NCBI GenBank assembly: GCA_031216915.1
Contig: JAUFNR010000044.1
Span: forward strand, 1 to 64,000
Source of the DNA: Pictodentalium vernedei
Lineage: Eukaryota; Mollusca; Scaphopoda; Dentaliida; Dentaliidae
Length of the DNA stretch: 64,000 nt
Reading direction: 5' to 3'
The position numbers and the translations under genes are program-made. The notes beneath the pieces were generated by a model. That model saw only the letters and a program-made list of their open reading frames with translations, was not told where the DNA came from and ran no database searches. Below, piece after piece: positions 35,350 through 45,359 of the stretch. The first letter of the stretch is position 1; every line of letters begins with the position of its first letter.

Positions 35350-36060
35350 ATGAATTGCTTGATTTATACATTCTCTTGTCTATCTAGTGCTACAAGAGAT
35401 TCAGACTGGGGCAAACATTCGGTGGTTGACTCAGAGAGTGCCGCCGCAGTTGCCGGACCCTAGTGTGGCTGTTATGACGGTTGCCAGTCAAACAGATTGG
35501 GATATATACTGATCCCTACGGATTCGAAGTGCCAGGGTCTTTGGGTTCCGCAGTCTTTTAGCTATCAGTTTAACTTCCGCGGAATAATGTTTTTTAGGCT
35601 TGCTTTATGTCATTGCATGAACATTATTCAGAAACGCATGCCCAAATTCCTGTCCTTTAATTCGACAGTAGTGGCGTATCTCCGGAACCAGGGAGGCACT
35701 CTTTCGTTTCCGTTATTCAATTTAATGGAAAGAATCCGTCTGTTGGTTATAGTACACCAAGTTCAGTTTTGGTCCGTCATATTCTGGGTCGTCTGATTGT
35801 TTTATCGCACTCCCGTTCTCTTACGGGTCGCTTGTTGCTGTCAGAATGGACTCTCAACAAACAAGTATTTAATCAGATTTGCTATCTATGGGAGCGCCCA
35901 ATGATGTTTTATTATGACACAGCTTGCTAATCAATTGCAGACGTATGTGTTGGCTTGTCCAGATCTCTGAGCTAATACTGTTAACGCTCTATTGATCTAT
36001 AGGACGCAATGATAGGATACGCGTATCCTCCGGCGCTGTTGTTTTAGCAGGTATTGCTAA
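35350..36060 (+). pseudogene. DIRS copy 1 RNase H and downstream domain, broken
   Basis: In changing frames one can read RWLTQRVPPQLPDPSVAVMT with the following ASQT.WD (a decayed TDAS..GWG motif), VAYLRNQGG, RLIVL, then SEWTLNKQVFNQICY and YAYPPALL. These follow in order the RNase H motif set and the conserved segment downstream of it in DIRS polyproteins. The catalytic Asp of TDAS reads as Val here. At least one frameshift, before the HIPGRL-like motif, is also in copy 2. Confidence 0.75.
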
Positions 36061-36289
36061 GATAAACAACCACAATACATTTCTGTTGACAGCATCTCTA
36101 TCTTCACAGAGATCATGAGTAATTTACTCTCTTGTCTACTGTGGATCTTAACGTGAAATCTTCCTCTATGTGAGGATCTTTTTTCACTGGGTAAATCGTG
36201 TCATCTTTATCACAACCAGCAAGGTCGCAACCTTCATGTATTCCGTTGTGTGGTCCGTATTGCATTGTAAGCACTGTACTGGACGAGCT

Positions 36290-37200
36290 TTGGACGCGAT
36301 TTCTTACTATAGGAGATCCTCTTCTTCGCTATTCTATGCGGCTAAAGTGGAGGCTCTTCCGTCGTGGTGTAGGGATCATTATGTTCATATTGTTGATCCC
36401 TCCATACTACGCATTGCTAGTTTTTAGTATACTTGTTTCACAAGATCTACTGCAGCCTGTTGTTATTTAGGTTATAGGTTTGTTACCTCATACCTATGCA
36501 CTCTACGATAGTTTACAATTGAGTCTTTTGTCTCTTTATCTAAGTCAGTTAGTAACTTTTTGATAAATAGACTTAGAATCTTTAGATTAAATTCCTATAC
36601 GGATTTTAACTTCGGTTCTTATTTAGCTAAGTAATCATTTGAGCCTCTGGAAACAGTAGTTTTAGACAGTAATTCTGTTGGTTTCTCTTTTACTGTAGAG
36701 TCAGTGAGTTTCATGCACTATCGATGGATGATTTTCACTTTCATAGTTTCGGAATCAATACTTCCGTTACTATTTAGGTTGGATTGTTGCATAAGAGTTA
36801 GGCTCCTATTATCCGGAACCTATTATTTTAAGGTCCTTCCGTCTTCGTATGGGCATAGGCCTTTACTCTTTCCGGGTACAGTTTATGTATTTATAAACAG
36901 ATATCTGTTTATTACAAGGGCGTAAGCTTCTTCTGTCTTTGATGTCTAGTAGAAGGACGTTACGCTCCATTTTATTGTTAATCGATTCTATTAACTAGCG
37001 TACTGCTTATGGTATATCATTGGCTTAGCAGTTGTGCTTAAGATTTTGGCTCATGAAGTAAGAGTTCTTCTACTTCTTGGGCTTACATTAATAGTGTTGC
37101 TATTATAGATTTTTGAAGGCTGCTCATTGCGCTCAGCCATCCATTCATGAATTTTTTCTCAGAAATATCGAGTCCATTTCTGGAGGCCTCTATTGTTAGG
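36290..37200 (+). pseudogene. DIRS copy 1 tyrosine recombinase, broken
   Basis: The N-terminal core-binding wording MRLKWRLFRR lies at about 36336. The conserved AHEVR (the H-x-x-R pair of the active site) is at 37049-37063, followed in a shifted frame by SSSTSWAYINSVAI and FLKAAHCAQPS. The nucleophile region is damaged here but readable in copy 2 (MNFYLRNI). Stops and shifts occur throughout. The enzyme would join circular DIRS DNA into the genome; this copy cannot encode it. Confidence 0.75.
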
Positions 37201-37818
37201 TCTATTATCTACTGCTCAGAATGTCATTCACTTAACAGTTGCTACTATAGCTAGGTAGGCTGTCTGTTTCGGCAGTGTCTCCGTTCGGCTGCCCTCTTCG
37301 CTCTGGGCTATTTGACCCAGGGCAAGAAAAAGGGGGGGGGGGGGAGGGTGTTCCCTTGGGTCACCTGTTTTTACTATGAAAACAAGGGGATACCTCCTCC
37401 GGAGTTAGTAATTCTGTTCTGTTATTGGGATGGTTGTTTAGTGAGAAGTTTAAGTTTATAAAATTCATTCAAGTCTTAGTTTTTAAAGTATAGCTTTTGA
37501 ATATTGCATATGTCAACGGACATGATTATGCAATTCTCACACACTTTTAGGAGTATAAGAGTCTCTATTCTCTAGACTTACTTTATTATTGGCTTACTTT
37601 AAAAATTATTAGTATAAGGATTATTGGATATTAATAGAGTACATGGATGTATGAAGCTCAATTTTTGGAAGGTGTTGTATCTTTCTAATTTATCATAAAT
37701 AAGAAAGATACATGTAAGGCCTATTACTTCTTTTCCCTACAGGGGATGACTCTATTTTATTTTATTGAGCGTATTCCATTTTGCTCTATGTCCTTGGCCC
37801 TCCAGCCTTTTTACTATT

Positions 37819-37907
37819 CAGCTATGTCTGGGTCATTGGTACAGTATAAAAATGTTAAAAAATTTATAGTAATTTATATATTTTTTATACTTACCAATGA
37901 CCCAGAC
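37819..37907 (+). repeat. DIRS copy 1 internal complementary region
   Basis: The first half (CAGCTATGTCTGGGTCATTG to CAGTATAAAAAT) is the reverse complement of the left outer end. The second half (GTTAAAAAATTTATAG to ACCAATGACCCAGAC) is the reverse complement of the right outer end. Together they spell the junction that would form if the two ends were circularised, as in DIRS-1, where this region templates completion of the termini. Confidence 0.9.
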
Positions 37908-37980
37908 GGGGATGGCCATCCCAGGAGTTGGGAACTCTTGCCTCCCCGCTGAGTACATAGCGCTTACCAGGCACTGGTTA

Positions 37981-38209
37981 TTAGAATGATAAATGGCGCC
38001 AATTTCGGAACGTCCTTGACACTGCGCATGCGCAGTGGGGGCGAGGTGTGGAGGGCCTTTCAGGACATGTTTTCTTTAGTTTTAGATGCAAATTTTGGGG
38101 ATTGGGGGGCAAAATTTGTGTTTGGCCCTATATTTTAAGAGTTAGCACCAGCTATGTCTGGGTCATTGGTAAGTATAAAAAATATATAAATTACTATAAA
38201 TTTTTTAAC
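37981..38209 (+). repeat. DIRS copy 1 right inverted terminal repeat
   Basis: It is inverted relative to 31227-31429 and has a longer tip (AAGTATAAAAAATATATAAA to TTTTTTAAC) that the left ITR lacks but the internal complementary region contains. The NRF1-like palindrome is at 38020-38037. Confidence 0.88.
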
Positions 38210-38399
38210 TTTTTAAAATTTTTCCAAAAATTTCAACAAAACCATATCATGTGACCCCCCTTATTAGAACGAGCTCAATGAGCTCGTTCCAGTGAGGGGT
38301 CACATGATATGGTTTTGTTGAAATATTTTGAAAAATTTAATTTTTTCAACTGCTCAGTTTGCATATTACGCGGGAGGATGCAGGTGATTCGTTAGGTAA

Positions 38400-38762
38400 T
38401 TTATTTATATATTGGTGTTTTAAGGTCACATAGTTATGCACAATGGCTAATCATGACCGTGACAGTTTTATGGGTGGAGGAAGCCGGAGTACCTGGAGAG
38501 AACCACCGACCAACGGCAAGCAACTGTCAGCTCCCCAACATACTAACTCCACACAAGCAGGGCAGGGTTAGCATTGGTTGAAGACAAGTGCACCATCGAC
38601 ATGCAGTACACCTTAGTACACAATGCCACTGTGCCCCCACACAGGCAATGGAGATGAAGTGTCTTGCCCAAGGACACAATGCAGTTGCCGCAGGTGGGAT
38701 TCAAACCGAAGACCTCTTGGCTTGCAGCCTGCACCTCTACCTACAGAGCCACCATGCTCCCC
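38400..38762 (-). mobile_element. V-SINE-like SINE, copy 4
   Basis: It lies in reverse orientation: AT tail at 38400, CCGGAGTACCTGGAGAGAAC, then the tRNA-like head ending in GAGCCACCATGCTCC. The duplication TTCGYTAGGTAA flanks it (about 38388-38399 and 38764-38775). It is inserted in the right arm of the TTAA foldback. Confidence 0.85.
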
Positions 38763-38921
38763 AATTCGCTAGGTAAAGGGTTAAATGGTAGCAAACAGTA
38801 TATGCGCACCTCCCATTTTCAAAATTATCGTTCCTCACTTCGTTGGTGAGGCAGAAGGTGGAGGGCAAGCTCCTCGATTTAGGTGAAAATGACACTAATA
38901 AATGAATAAATAATTACCGGT

Positions 38922-39328
38922 AAGGCCTAAAAAAATAAATCTTTTTCTCAAGCCCTCCTGCATGGTCCTTTTGGCTGCCGCTTGCTCTCTTTCTATAACC
39001 AATGTAAACTTATAAAAATTAAAAATTAAATGGTTTATGTCTGATATTTTATCCAAGTTAAAAAAAATTGATAAATTTGTCCCTTGAGTGCAAGAAGGCT
39101 TTGCAGTGCTTTAGCATTGCAAAGCTGTCTTGCTCTTGAGGGATGAAATACACCACCATCTATGCTATTCTGTAGGTTATGAGGCCTAAAATATAAACCA
39201 AGAGCATGAACTTTTGATGGCAACGAAATAATTACAGAAATAAAAAATAAAATAAAAAAAACGCTCGCCAAAATGCAATTTTACAAATAATGGCCTGAGA
39301 AATGGAAGATCTACTTTGTGTGGCCTAA
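38922..39328. repeat. GGCCTAA-bounded interspersed repeat, copy 2, next to an exon
   Basis: Full-length match to 18151-18565 including the central hairpin. Its right border (TGTGGCCTAA, ending 39328) is 18 bp before the ANKRD13 exon at 39347, so the branch point of that intron lies in or at the edge of the repeat. Confidence 0.7.
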
Positions 39329-39346
39329 ATATTGAAATTATTTCAG

Positions 39347-39471
39347 TTTTACAAGAAGCTGTATCCACAGGAGATCCTGAGATTGTTCAGGCTATACTCA
39401 AACATAGAGATTTTCAGAGATACACAAAGAGAACTGCTGGTGTGCCTGACCTTCTTCAGAAGCTTAAAGAG
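39347..39471 (+). CDS. ANKRD13: ANKRD13-family ankyrin-repeat exon (next internal exon)
   Basis: The acceptor ATTATTTCAG precedes it and GTAACA follows. Two bases complete the codon split at 22034 (Val), then 41 codons follow and the exon ends on a codon boundary. Wording: VLQEAVSTGDPEIVQAILKH, RDFQRYTKR and AGVPDLLQKLKE, matching the second/third ankyrin segment of ANKRD13B/D-type proteins (family recall, not a search). The reading frame is open and conserved in character, so the gene looks functional. The following family segment (DFYVEMKWEF-like) was not found before 64000, so the next intron is at least 24.5 kb. The acceptor lies only 18 bp after a mobile repeat. Confidence 0.9.
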
Positions 39472-40599
39472 GTAACACAGTAGAAATTATTAATACACTC
39501 TATGTAGATAGTGGGGTAAATATGATTTTCAATATCCTTGATTTTATTCATATTGTGCACAGATCATACATAGATTGATGCACATTTAACCTTTAAGGGC
39601 CTGGACAATTGTCATCAATTGTACACTTCAGCATGTACACACCCAGTGGCTTAGCAATGATTTCCAGTTCAGTCTTGACTGCCTGTTAAGGCAGCCAAGA
39701 ACTGACTAGAAACCACTGCCTAGGTAATTTGTCTATTGTTAGCAGGATTTCCTCATGATGGCATGTTGAGGGCACCTGTTCTGAGGTCGTAAAACTTGGA
39801 AATAGGCCTTTAACCCTTTACCTAACTTGAAAAGCAGACGACACTTGCAAAAAAAATTCTTGAGTAACTATTATTTTCATTTTTTTTTGTCTCAAAAACA
39901 TAGGTTATGTCCCCTCATTGGAACGAGCTCGAAAAGCACGTTCCAATGAGGGGTCATAACCTATGTTTTAGAGACAAAAAACGAAAAAAATAATGAAAAT
40001 TAATTGGCGATTTTTGAGAATAGTGCTGGCCGGTTTTGGCTCTTATGATAGGTAAAGGGTTAAGAGTTAAGTCCATTCAGAATTATAATTTAGATTAGGC
40101 TACTTGTTAATTCTTTCTGTGTAATGTCTAATTATTTTTTATACTTCTTCAAATATGACATACTTTCTTCAAAAGTTATTAAAAATGTGCGTGTTATTCA
40201 TTCATTTCAAACCTAGTGAAGCAGAGCAGTGTGACAGTTTTACTTGCCATGAGCCTTGACTGAATTTGCATGCCTGCTTTTTTTTCTTCTCTTCAATTTC
40301 TTGTTCCTGTTTCCCTTGCATGTGTGAATCTACGAACTTGAATTAAAAAACAATCAGTTTGTTCAATAATATAACTACATGAAACCTTTCACCAAAACAA
40401 ATCAAGCTTCTTTTGACATTTGAGTTGAAAATTACAATCTAACAAATTTCATTTAAGTATTTCATTTATGAGTCAACATGCCCTGGGTTAAATCATACAG
40501 ACTTGTGGAATATTTAGAAAAAGTTAGATACTGTCTGTGGCTGTCAAGAGATATTGATGTTTTATTTGAACATTTACTTAAAACAGTCATTCTACTGCG
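39472..40599. other. Intron DNA with a TTAA foldback
   Basis: Nothing recognisable apart from the foldback at 39810-40063. Confidence 0.45.
39810..40063. mobile_element. TTAA foldback, subfamily B
   Basis: TTAA lies at both ends, with CCCTTTACCTAAC and ATAGGTAAAGGG termini. The inner arms carry CATAGGTTATGTCCCCTC and the complement around a GGAACGAGCTCG centre. It is the closest relative of 24819-25053. Confidence 0.8.
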
Positions 40600-41539
40600 T
40601 TTTTTTGCTCAACTTGACAGCATCACGTATGAGCTATTGGGATGGGTTGCGATCCATCATCTGTCCATACGTACGTCTGTCCATCAACAATTCCTTTAGC
40701 ACACCCATACAGGCTGCAGGTCTTACCTGAGCAGTTCTAAATTCCATATGTGGCTTTGGGTCAATGTCTAGATGGGAGCTAACGATTTTCTTTTGAATTT
40801 TGTTGAAAAACATGGCCGCCAGTGGCCATCTTGGGAGTTGGATATAATTTGTCCAACAGTTCCTTTAGTACACCCTACAGACCACAGCTCTCACTCAATC
40901 AGTCCCAAATTTCATACGTTACTTTGGGGGCAATGTCTAGATGGGAGCTGTCAAATATTTCCGAATTTCATTAAAAAACATGGACACCAGTGGCCATTTT
41001 AGATTTGGCATATAAATTGTCAACAATTCCATTAGCACACCCTACAGGCTGCATCTCTCTCCCGATTTTTTTCAGATTTCATATGTAGCTTTGATGTGAT
41101 GTCTAGATGGGTGCTATTGATTTTTTTCTGAATTTTGTTTAAAAACATGGACACCAGTGGCCAACTTGGATTTGGATATAAATTGTCAACAATTCCTTTA
41201 GCACACCCTACAGGCCGCAGCTCTCACTCAATCAGTTCAAAATTTCATATGTTATTTTGGGGGCAATGTCTAGATGGGAACTGTCAAATATTTCCGAATT
41301 TCATTAAAAAACATGGACACCAGTGGCCATTTTAGATTTGGCATATAAATTGTCAACAATTCCATTAGCACACCCTACAGGCTGCATCTCTCTCCTGATT
41401 TTTTTCAGGTTTCATATGTAGCTTTGGTGTGATGCTTTTTCTGTAGAAACTCGAGTGAATGACTTGACATTACTGGATCTTTCTGTTTAGTTCAGTCCCT
41501 TCTTAGACAAGTTGAGCTGCACTGTGACATTTTCATTAT
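40600..41539 (+). mobile_element. Hairpin-headed tandem-core element, AGCTCAAC family
   Basis: The header is TTTTTTGCTCAACTTGAC...GTATGAGCTATTGGG. The core is about four units with CAACAATTCCWTTAGCACACC, TCTCACTCAATCAGT and GTCTAGATGGGAGCT. The end is GACAAGTTGAGCTGCA, CTGTGACATTTTCATT. The same unit type makes up the outer element 44687-48250. Confidence 0.7.
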
Positions 41540-41759
41540 TGACCACCAGTGATCACTATCGTGTTCTGTTAATGACAGCTATACAATTATTAATTATTCA
41601 GTATCATACAAATAAGTGAATTTTAAAGTGCCATCGCAGATATAAATTTGCTGTTGTAAAAATGAATTAACAAAGGCACCTTTGAGTCATTGCTCTACCT
41701 TCTTAAATCTGAGGCCTGGATGGTAATTTTCATGTTCGTGAAAAAACTTAACATACCAG

Positions 41760-42120
41760 ATGTATGCTCCTTGAAAAATTGCAAAATGTTAAAATCAATA
41801 GTTTCCGGATGACAACTCCAGTTTGCTTTGATGTACAACCTTATAATTTTGCAACCGTACTATGTATCATAAAATGCAGGTCAAGTTTGATTGTCATTGT
41901 TATGGCACACACCATTCCAGAGTTATGCCCCTTGAAAAGTCGCAAAATGGTAAAATCAGTGGTTTCCAGATGATAACTCCAGTTCACTTTGATGTACAAC
42001 CTTATTATTTTGCAACATTACTATCTACCATGAAATGTAGATCAAGTTTGATTTTCACCATTATGGCATTTACTGTTCAGGACTTGTGCCTCTTGAGATG
42101 TGGCAACATGGTTAAGTGAT
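41760..42120 (+). repeat. Tandem-core fragment, ATACGCCC-family wording
   Basis: Two units share GTTTCCRGATGAYAACTCCA, TTTGATGTACAACCTTAT and GGTCAAGTTTGATT. There is no header or end hairpin. Overlapping ORFs are repeats of each other and are not called. Confidence 0.5.
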
Positions 42121-42279
42121 AAAACATTTCTCATGGTATCTTATCAAATGCCCAGGGCATGTATAATTCAACCTGCTTATACATTCACCCTAATTAAGCA
42201 GTCACCTGTCTTCAAAAGCCAGTTTAATCTCCTTCCCAAGGAGCTTTTAATACAGGTTTACTGTGCACTGTTACCCTTG

Positions 42280-44504
42280 TTAGCTCACCTGACTGAAAGT
42301 CAGGGTGAGCTTTTCTGATCACTTTTCGTCCGTCGTCCGTCGTCCGGCGTCCGTCGTCCGTCGTCCGGCGTGAAGGTGGTGTTTGGGTCTTTTTCTTCCA
42401 AACCACTGGCCGCATGTTAATGAAATTTCATGTGAGTAGGGGTTATATAGCGGCATTTTGATTTTTGGGCAAATTAGGTTTCGGCTCATATTGAGCAGAG
42501 GGGTGGGGCAAAAATGCTCCAATTCTTAAAAAATCTTCTTCTCAAGAACCAGCAATAGCAGAGACTTGATATTTGGTATGCAGCTTCCTTTTGAGGTGTA
42601 GACTCAAGTTTGTTCAAGAGAAGTTTGTAGGTCTATACTTGGCGATGTTATGGGAGGAGCAAAAATTTTGGCCCCACCCCAAATTTCTATTTTTTAAACC
42701 GAGAGGCCAATTTGAACCAAATTTTATGTGAGGGCTTATTGGGTCATAAGTACCTAATTTATGCAGAAATTTTTTTTCCTGTAGCCCCGTGGGAACCACA
42801 GGAGCTAAAAATAGAAAAAAATTAAAACGCCTATATCTCAAAAACTGCACGGCAGTGAGAATTTTTATTTGGTGTGAAGCTTTCTTGGGACCAACAGAAA
42901 GGATTGGTAAAAAAAAATTGCTATCGGTTTTATCATAGGGTACTTTTTCGGGACTCTGAAAAAGTGCTGAGTCAGTATTTTTTAACACAGTAGGCAATGG
43001 GAAAAAAATAAAGAATTGTTTTCTTCCAAACCACTGCTCTAAAAGCTTTCATATTTTACATATAACATCTTTGGAACATTGATTCACATATTTGTAGAAA
43101 TCAAATTCCTCGGTCCATATTTGGGTTCCCTATGGGAACCCAAATGTTCAAATTAGTGCAATATGAGGGATATATTTTAAAAATCTTCTTCTTCGGATCC
43201 ACAAATCAGAATCTTTTGATATTTGCTATGCATCATCCTTAGGGGGGTGAGATTGATGTTTGTTCAAGCCAAGTCCCTGAGTTCATATTTGGACTCCCTT
43301 TGGGAACCCAAATTGTAACTTAGTGCAATACGAGGTATATTCTTTTAAAATCTTCTTCTTCGCATCCACCGGTCAGAATCTTTTGATATTTGGTATACAG
43401 TATGCTTAGGGAGGTGAGATTCAAGTTTGTTCAAGTCAAGTCCTTCGGCTCATATTTGGTCTCCCTGTGGGAGCCCAAATTATAACTTAGTTCAATATGA
43501 GGAATATTCTTTAAAAAAAATTTTTTTTTCAGATCCACCAGTCAAAATGTTTTGATATTTGATGTACAGCATTCTTAGGGGCTGAGAGTGAAGTTTGGTA
43601 AAGCCAAGTACCTGGGTTCATATTTGGGCTCACTGTGGGAGCCCAAATTATACCAAAATTTTTATTTTCCAAACCAAAAAGTCGATTTGAACCAAATTTG
43701 ATATGAGGGCTTATTGGGTCATAAGTACCTAATTTATGCCGAAAATTGTTTTCCTGTCCCCCACGGGAACTGCAGGAGCTAAAAAATTTTTTTCTTTTTA
43801 AATGCCCATATCTCCAGAACTACATGGCACTGAGAATTTTTATATGGTGTGAAGCTTCCTTAGGACCGGAAGAAAAAAATGGTAAAAATTTTATCATAAG
43901 GTTCTTTTCTAGGACTAAAAGTGCCGAGTCATCATTTTTTAACAGTGTAGCTAATGGGAATAACGTTGAAGAATCTTCTTCTCCCAAAACACTGCTTCAG
44001 AAGCTTTTATTTTTGGGCTCCCTATGGGAGCCCATGTATAACTTAGTTCAGTATGAGAAATATTCTTAAAAAATCTTTTTTTTCTGTTACTCCTGTCAGA
44101 ATCTTTTGATATTTGATTTTTGATTTTCTTAGAAGTGGCAAATTGAAGTTTGTTCAAGTTCTGCTTTATTGATAAAATTGGGCCCAGTAGTAACCAATTC
44201 CTGCATTGAAAGCCCTGTAAAGTGGGCAGTGATAGGCATAAACGATTGACCAAACTTGATATTATAATTACGCCTCTGTAAGATGTAGCCTTAGAAAGTG
44301 ACCTTAAATTCCAATAAATAAATAGATAAATTATTGAGTACCCAATATGGGGATCTAACATATGAACACTCTGGGTTACTAAGTAGAGAAAACACTTTTA
44401 TGTTGAAAAACTGATAATAACCACAAGGCAGAATCCCTTGCTATTTTGGTGATATGACTCGGCCAGTATCAGGTGAGCGCCCTCAGGCCCCGTGGGGCCT
44501 CTTG
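42280..44504 (+). mobile_element. Hairpin-headed tandem-core element, CACCTGAC family, copy 2
   Basis: The header is TTAGCTCACCTGACTGAAAG...CAGGGTGAGC, then a (CGTC/CGTCCG)n tract, then diverged units (CTTCTTCAGATCCACCAGTC, TTTTGATATTTGGTATACAG, GGGAGCCCAAAT). The end is ATCAGGTGAGC, the hairpin AGGCCCCGTGGGGCCT and CTTG. It is the best-preserved example of the shared 3' design. Confidence 0.75.
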
Positions 44505-44714
44505 TCTGTCTACACGTTTTCATAGTTCTGCATTTGAAAAAATCAGTATGTTGTTTCCATCAATTCGCATTTCGGTGAGCATCTGTTGGCTGTGGCAACT
44601 TTTTACTTGATTTGGATGGAGCAACAAATTTTTAGGGGTTGCATAGGTAACCAAATATGACGGGTCGGGAAATCAGAGCCAACCATTTTTAGCTCAACTT
44701 GACAATGTCAGGTA

Positions 44715-44970
44715 CAGTACTTGGATAGTGTATTATCACTAAATCACCCGCAGAGTGGAGATTCCACCCGAGCAATAATTGCACATTTGTTGCAAAGCAC
44801 AACATCACCAGCAAAGTTTCAGCCAATGGACCTCCGGGTTAAACCCGGAGGTCCATTGACTGAAACATTGCTTGTGTTTTTTGTCGATATGTACAAAATT
44901 TGAAAGTTATAGCTTGGGTGGTAACTCCACTCCGCGGGTGATTTAGTTACAATCCACTCTCCACGTACTG
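44715..44970. mobile_element. TA-flanked MITE with perfect central palindrome
   Basis: Terminal inverted repeats of about 43 bp start CAGTACTTGGATAG (left) and end GTACTG (right), with TA on both sides. Near the centre, CAATGGACCTCCGGGTT is followed by its complement (about 44823-44856). Removing the element restores the header seen at 40600. A TA target points to the Tc1/mariner/pogo group. Confidence 0.8.
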
Positions 44971-45359
44971 TATGAGCTATTGGGATGGGTTGCCATCCAT
45001 CGCCCATTCGTGTGTCAGTCCATTCATCCATCCATCCATCCATCAATCCGTCCGCATCCATCCATCTCTCAATAGGTCTGCATTTCCATAGCTCTGTCCA
45101 TCTACAATTCCTTTAGTACACCCTACAGACCTTATCTTCTACCTGATCAGTTTCAAATTTCATATATGGCTGTGGGGTAATGTCCAGATGGGAACTATCA
45201 AATTTTGTTGAAAAACATGTCCACTGGTTGTCATCTTGGATTTGGCATGTACATTGCCAACAATTCCATTAGCACACCCTACAGGCTGCATCTCTCATCC
45301 GATCTTTTTCAAATTCCATATGTACCTTTGGTGTGATGTCTAGATGGGAGCTATCTAAT

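Larger units (their letters stand above)
31227..38209 (+). mobile_element. DIRS-type tyrosine-recombinase retrotransposon, copy 1 (defective)
   Basis: The layout is left ITR, AT-rich leader, GC-rich gag-like region in two tandem parts, RNase H relic, tyrosine-recombinase relic, internal complementary region, right ITR. Split ITRs plus an internal complementary region are diagnostic of DIRS elements, which integrate a circular DNA by a tyrosine recombinase instead of an integrase and make no target duplication. None is seen here. Every domain is interrupted by stops or frameshifts, and no YxDD reverse-transcriptase motif was found between gag-like and RNase H parts (about 34910-35350). Copy 2 at 57052 is colinear and very similar. 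Relative to copy 2, this copy has lost about 50-70 bp at three places and gained a ~230-bp duplication in the first gag-like unit. Confidence 0.88.
31184..38784. mobile_element. TTAA foldback, subfamily A, split by DIRS and SINE insertions
   Basis: The left TTAACTCTTTACCG...AATTTATTATTTGAAATA (31184-31226) and, after 38209, AAATTTCAACAAAACCATAT...GAACGAGCTC...GGTAAAGGGTTAA together make one element like 27014-27253. A DIRS element occupies 31227-38209 and a SINE 38400-38762. Both TTAA borders survive. Confidence 0.75.

Noticed and set aside
34910..35350. Reverse-transcriptase core of the DIRS element
   Set aside because: The space is too short for a full palm and no YxDD or neighbouring motif could be read in any frame in either copy.
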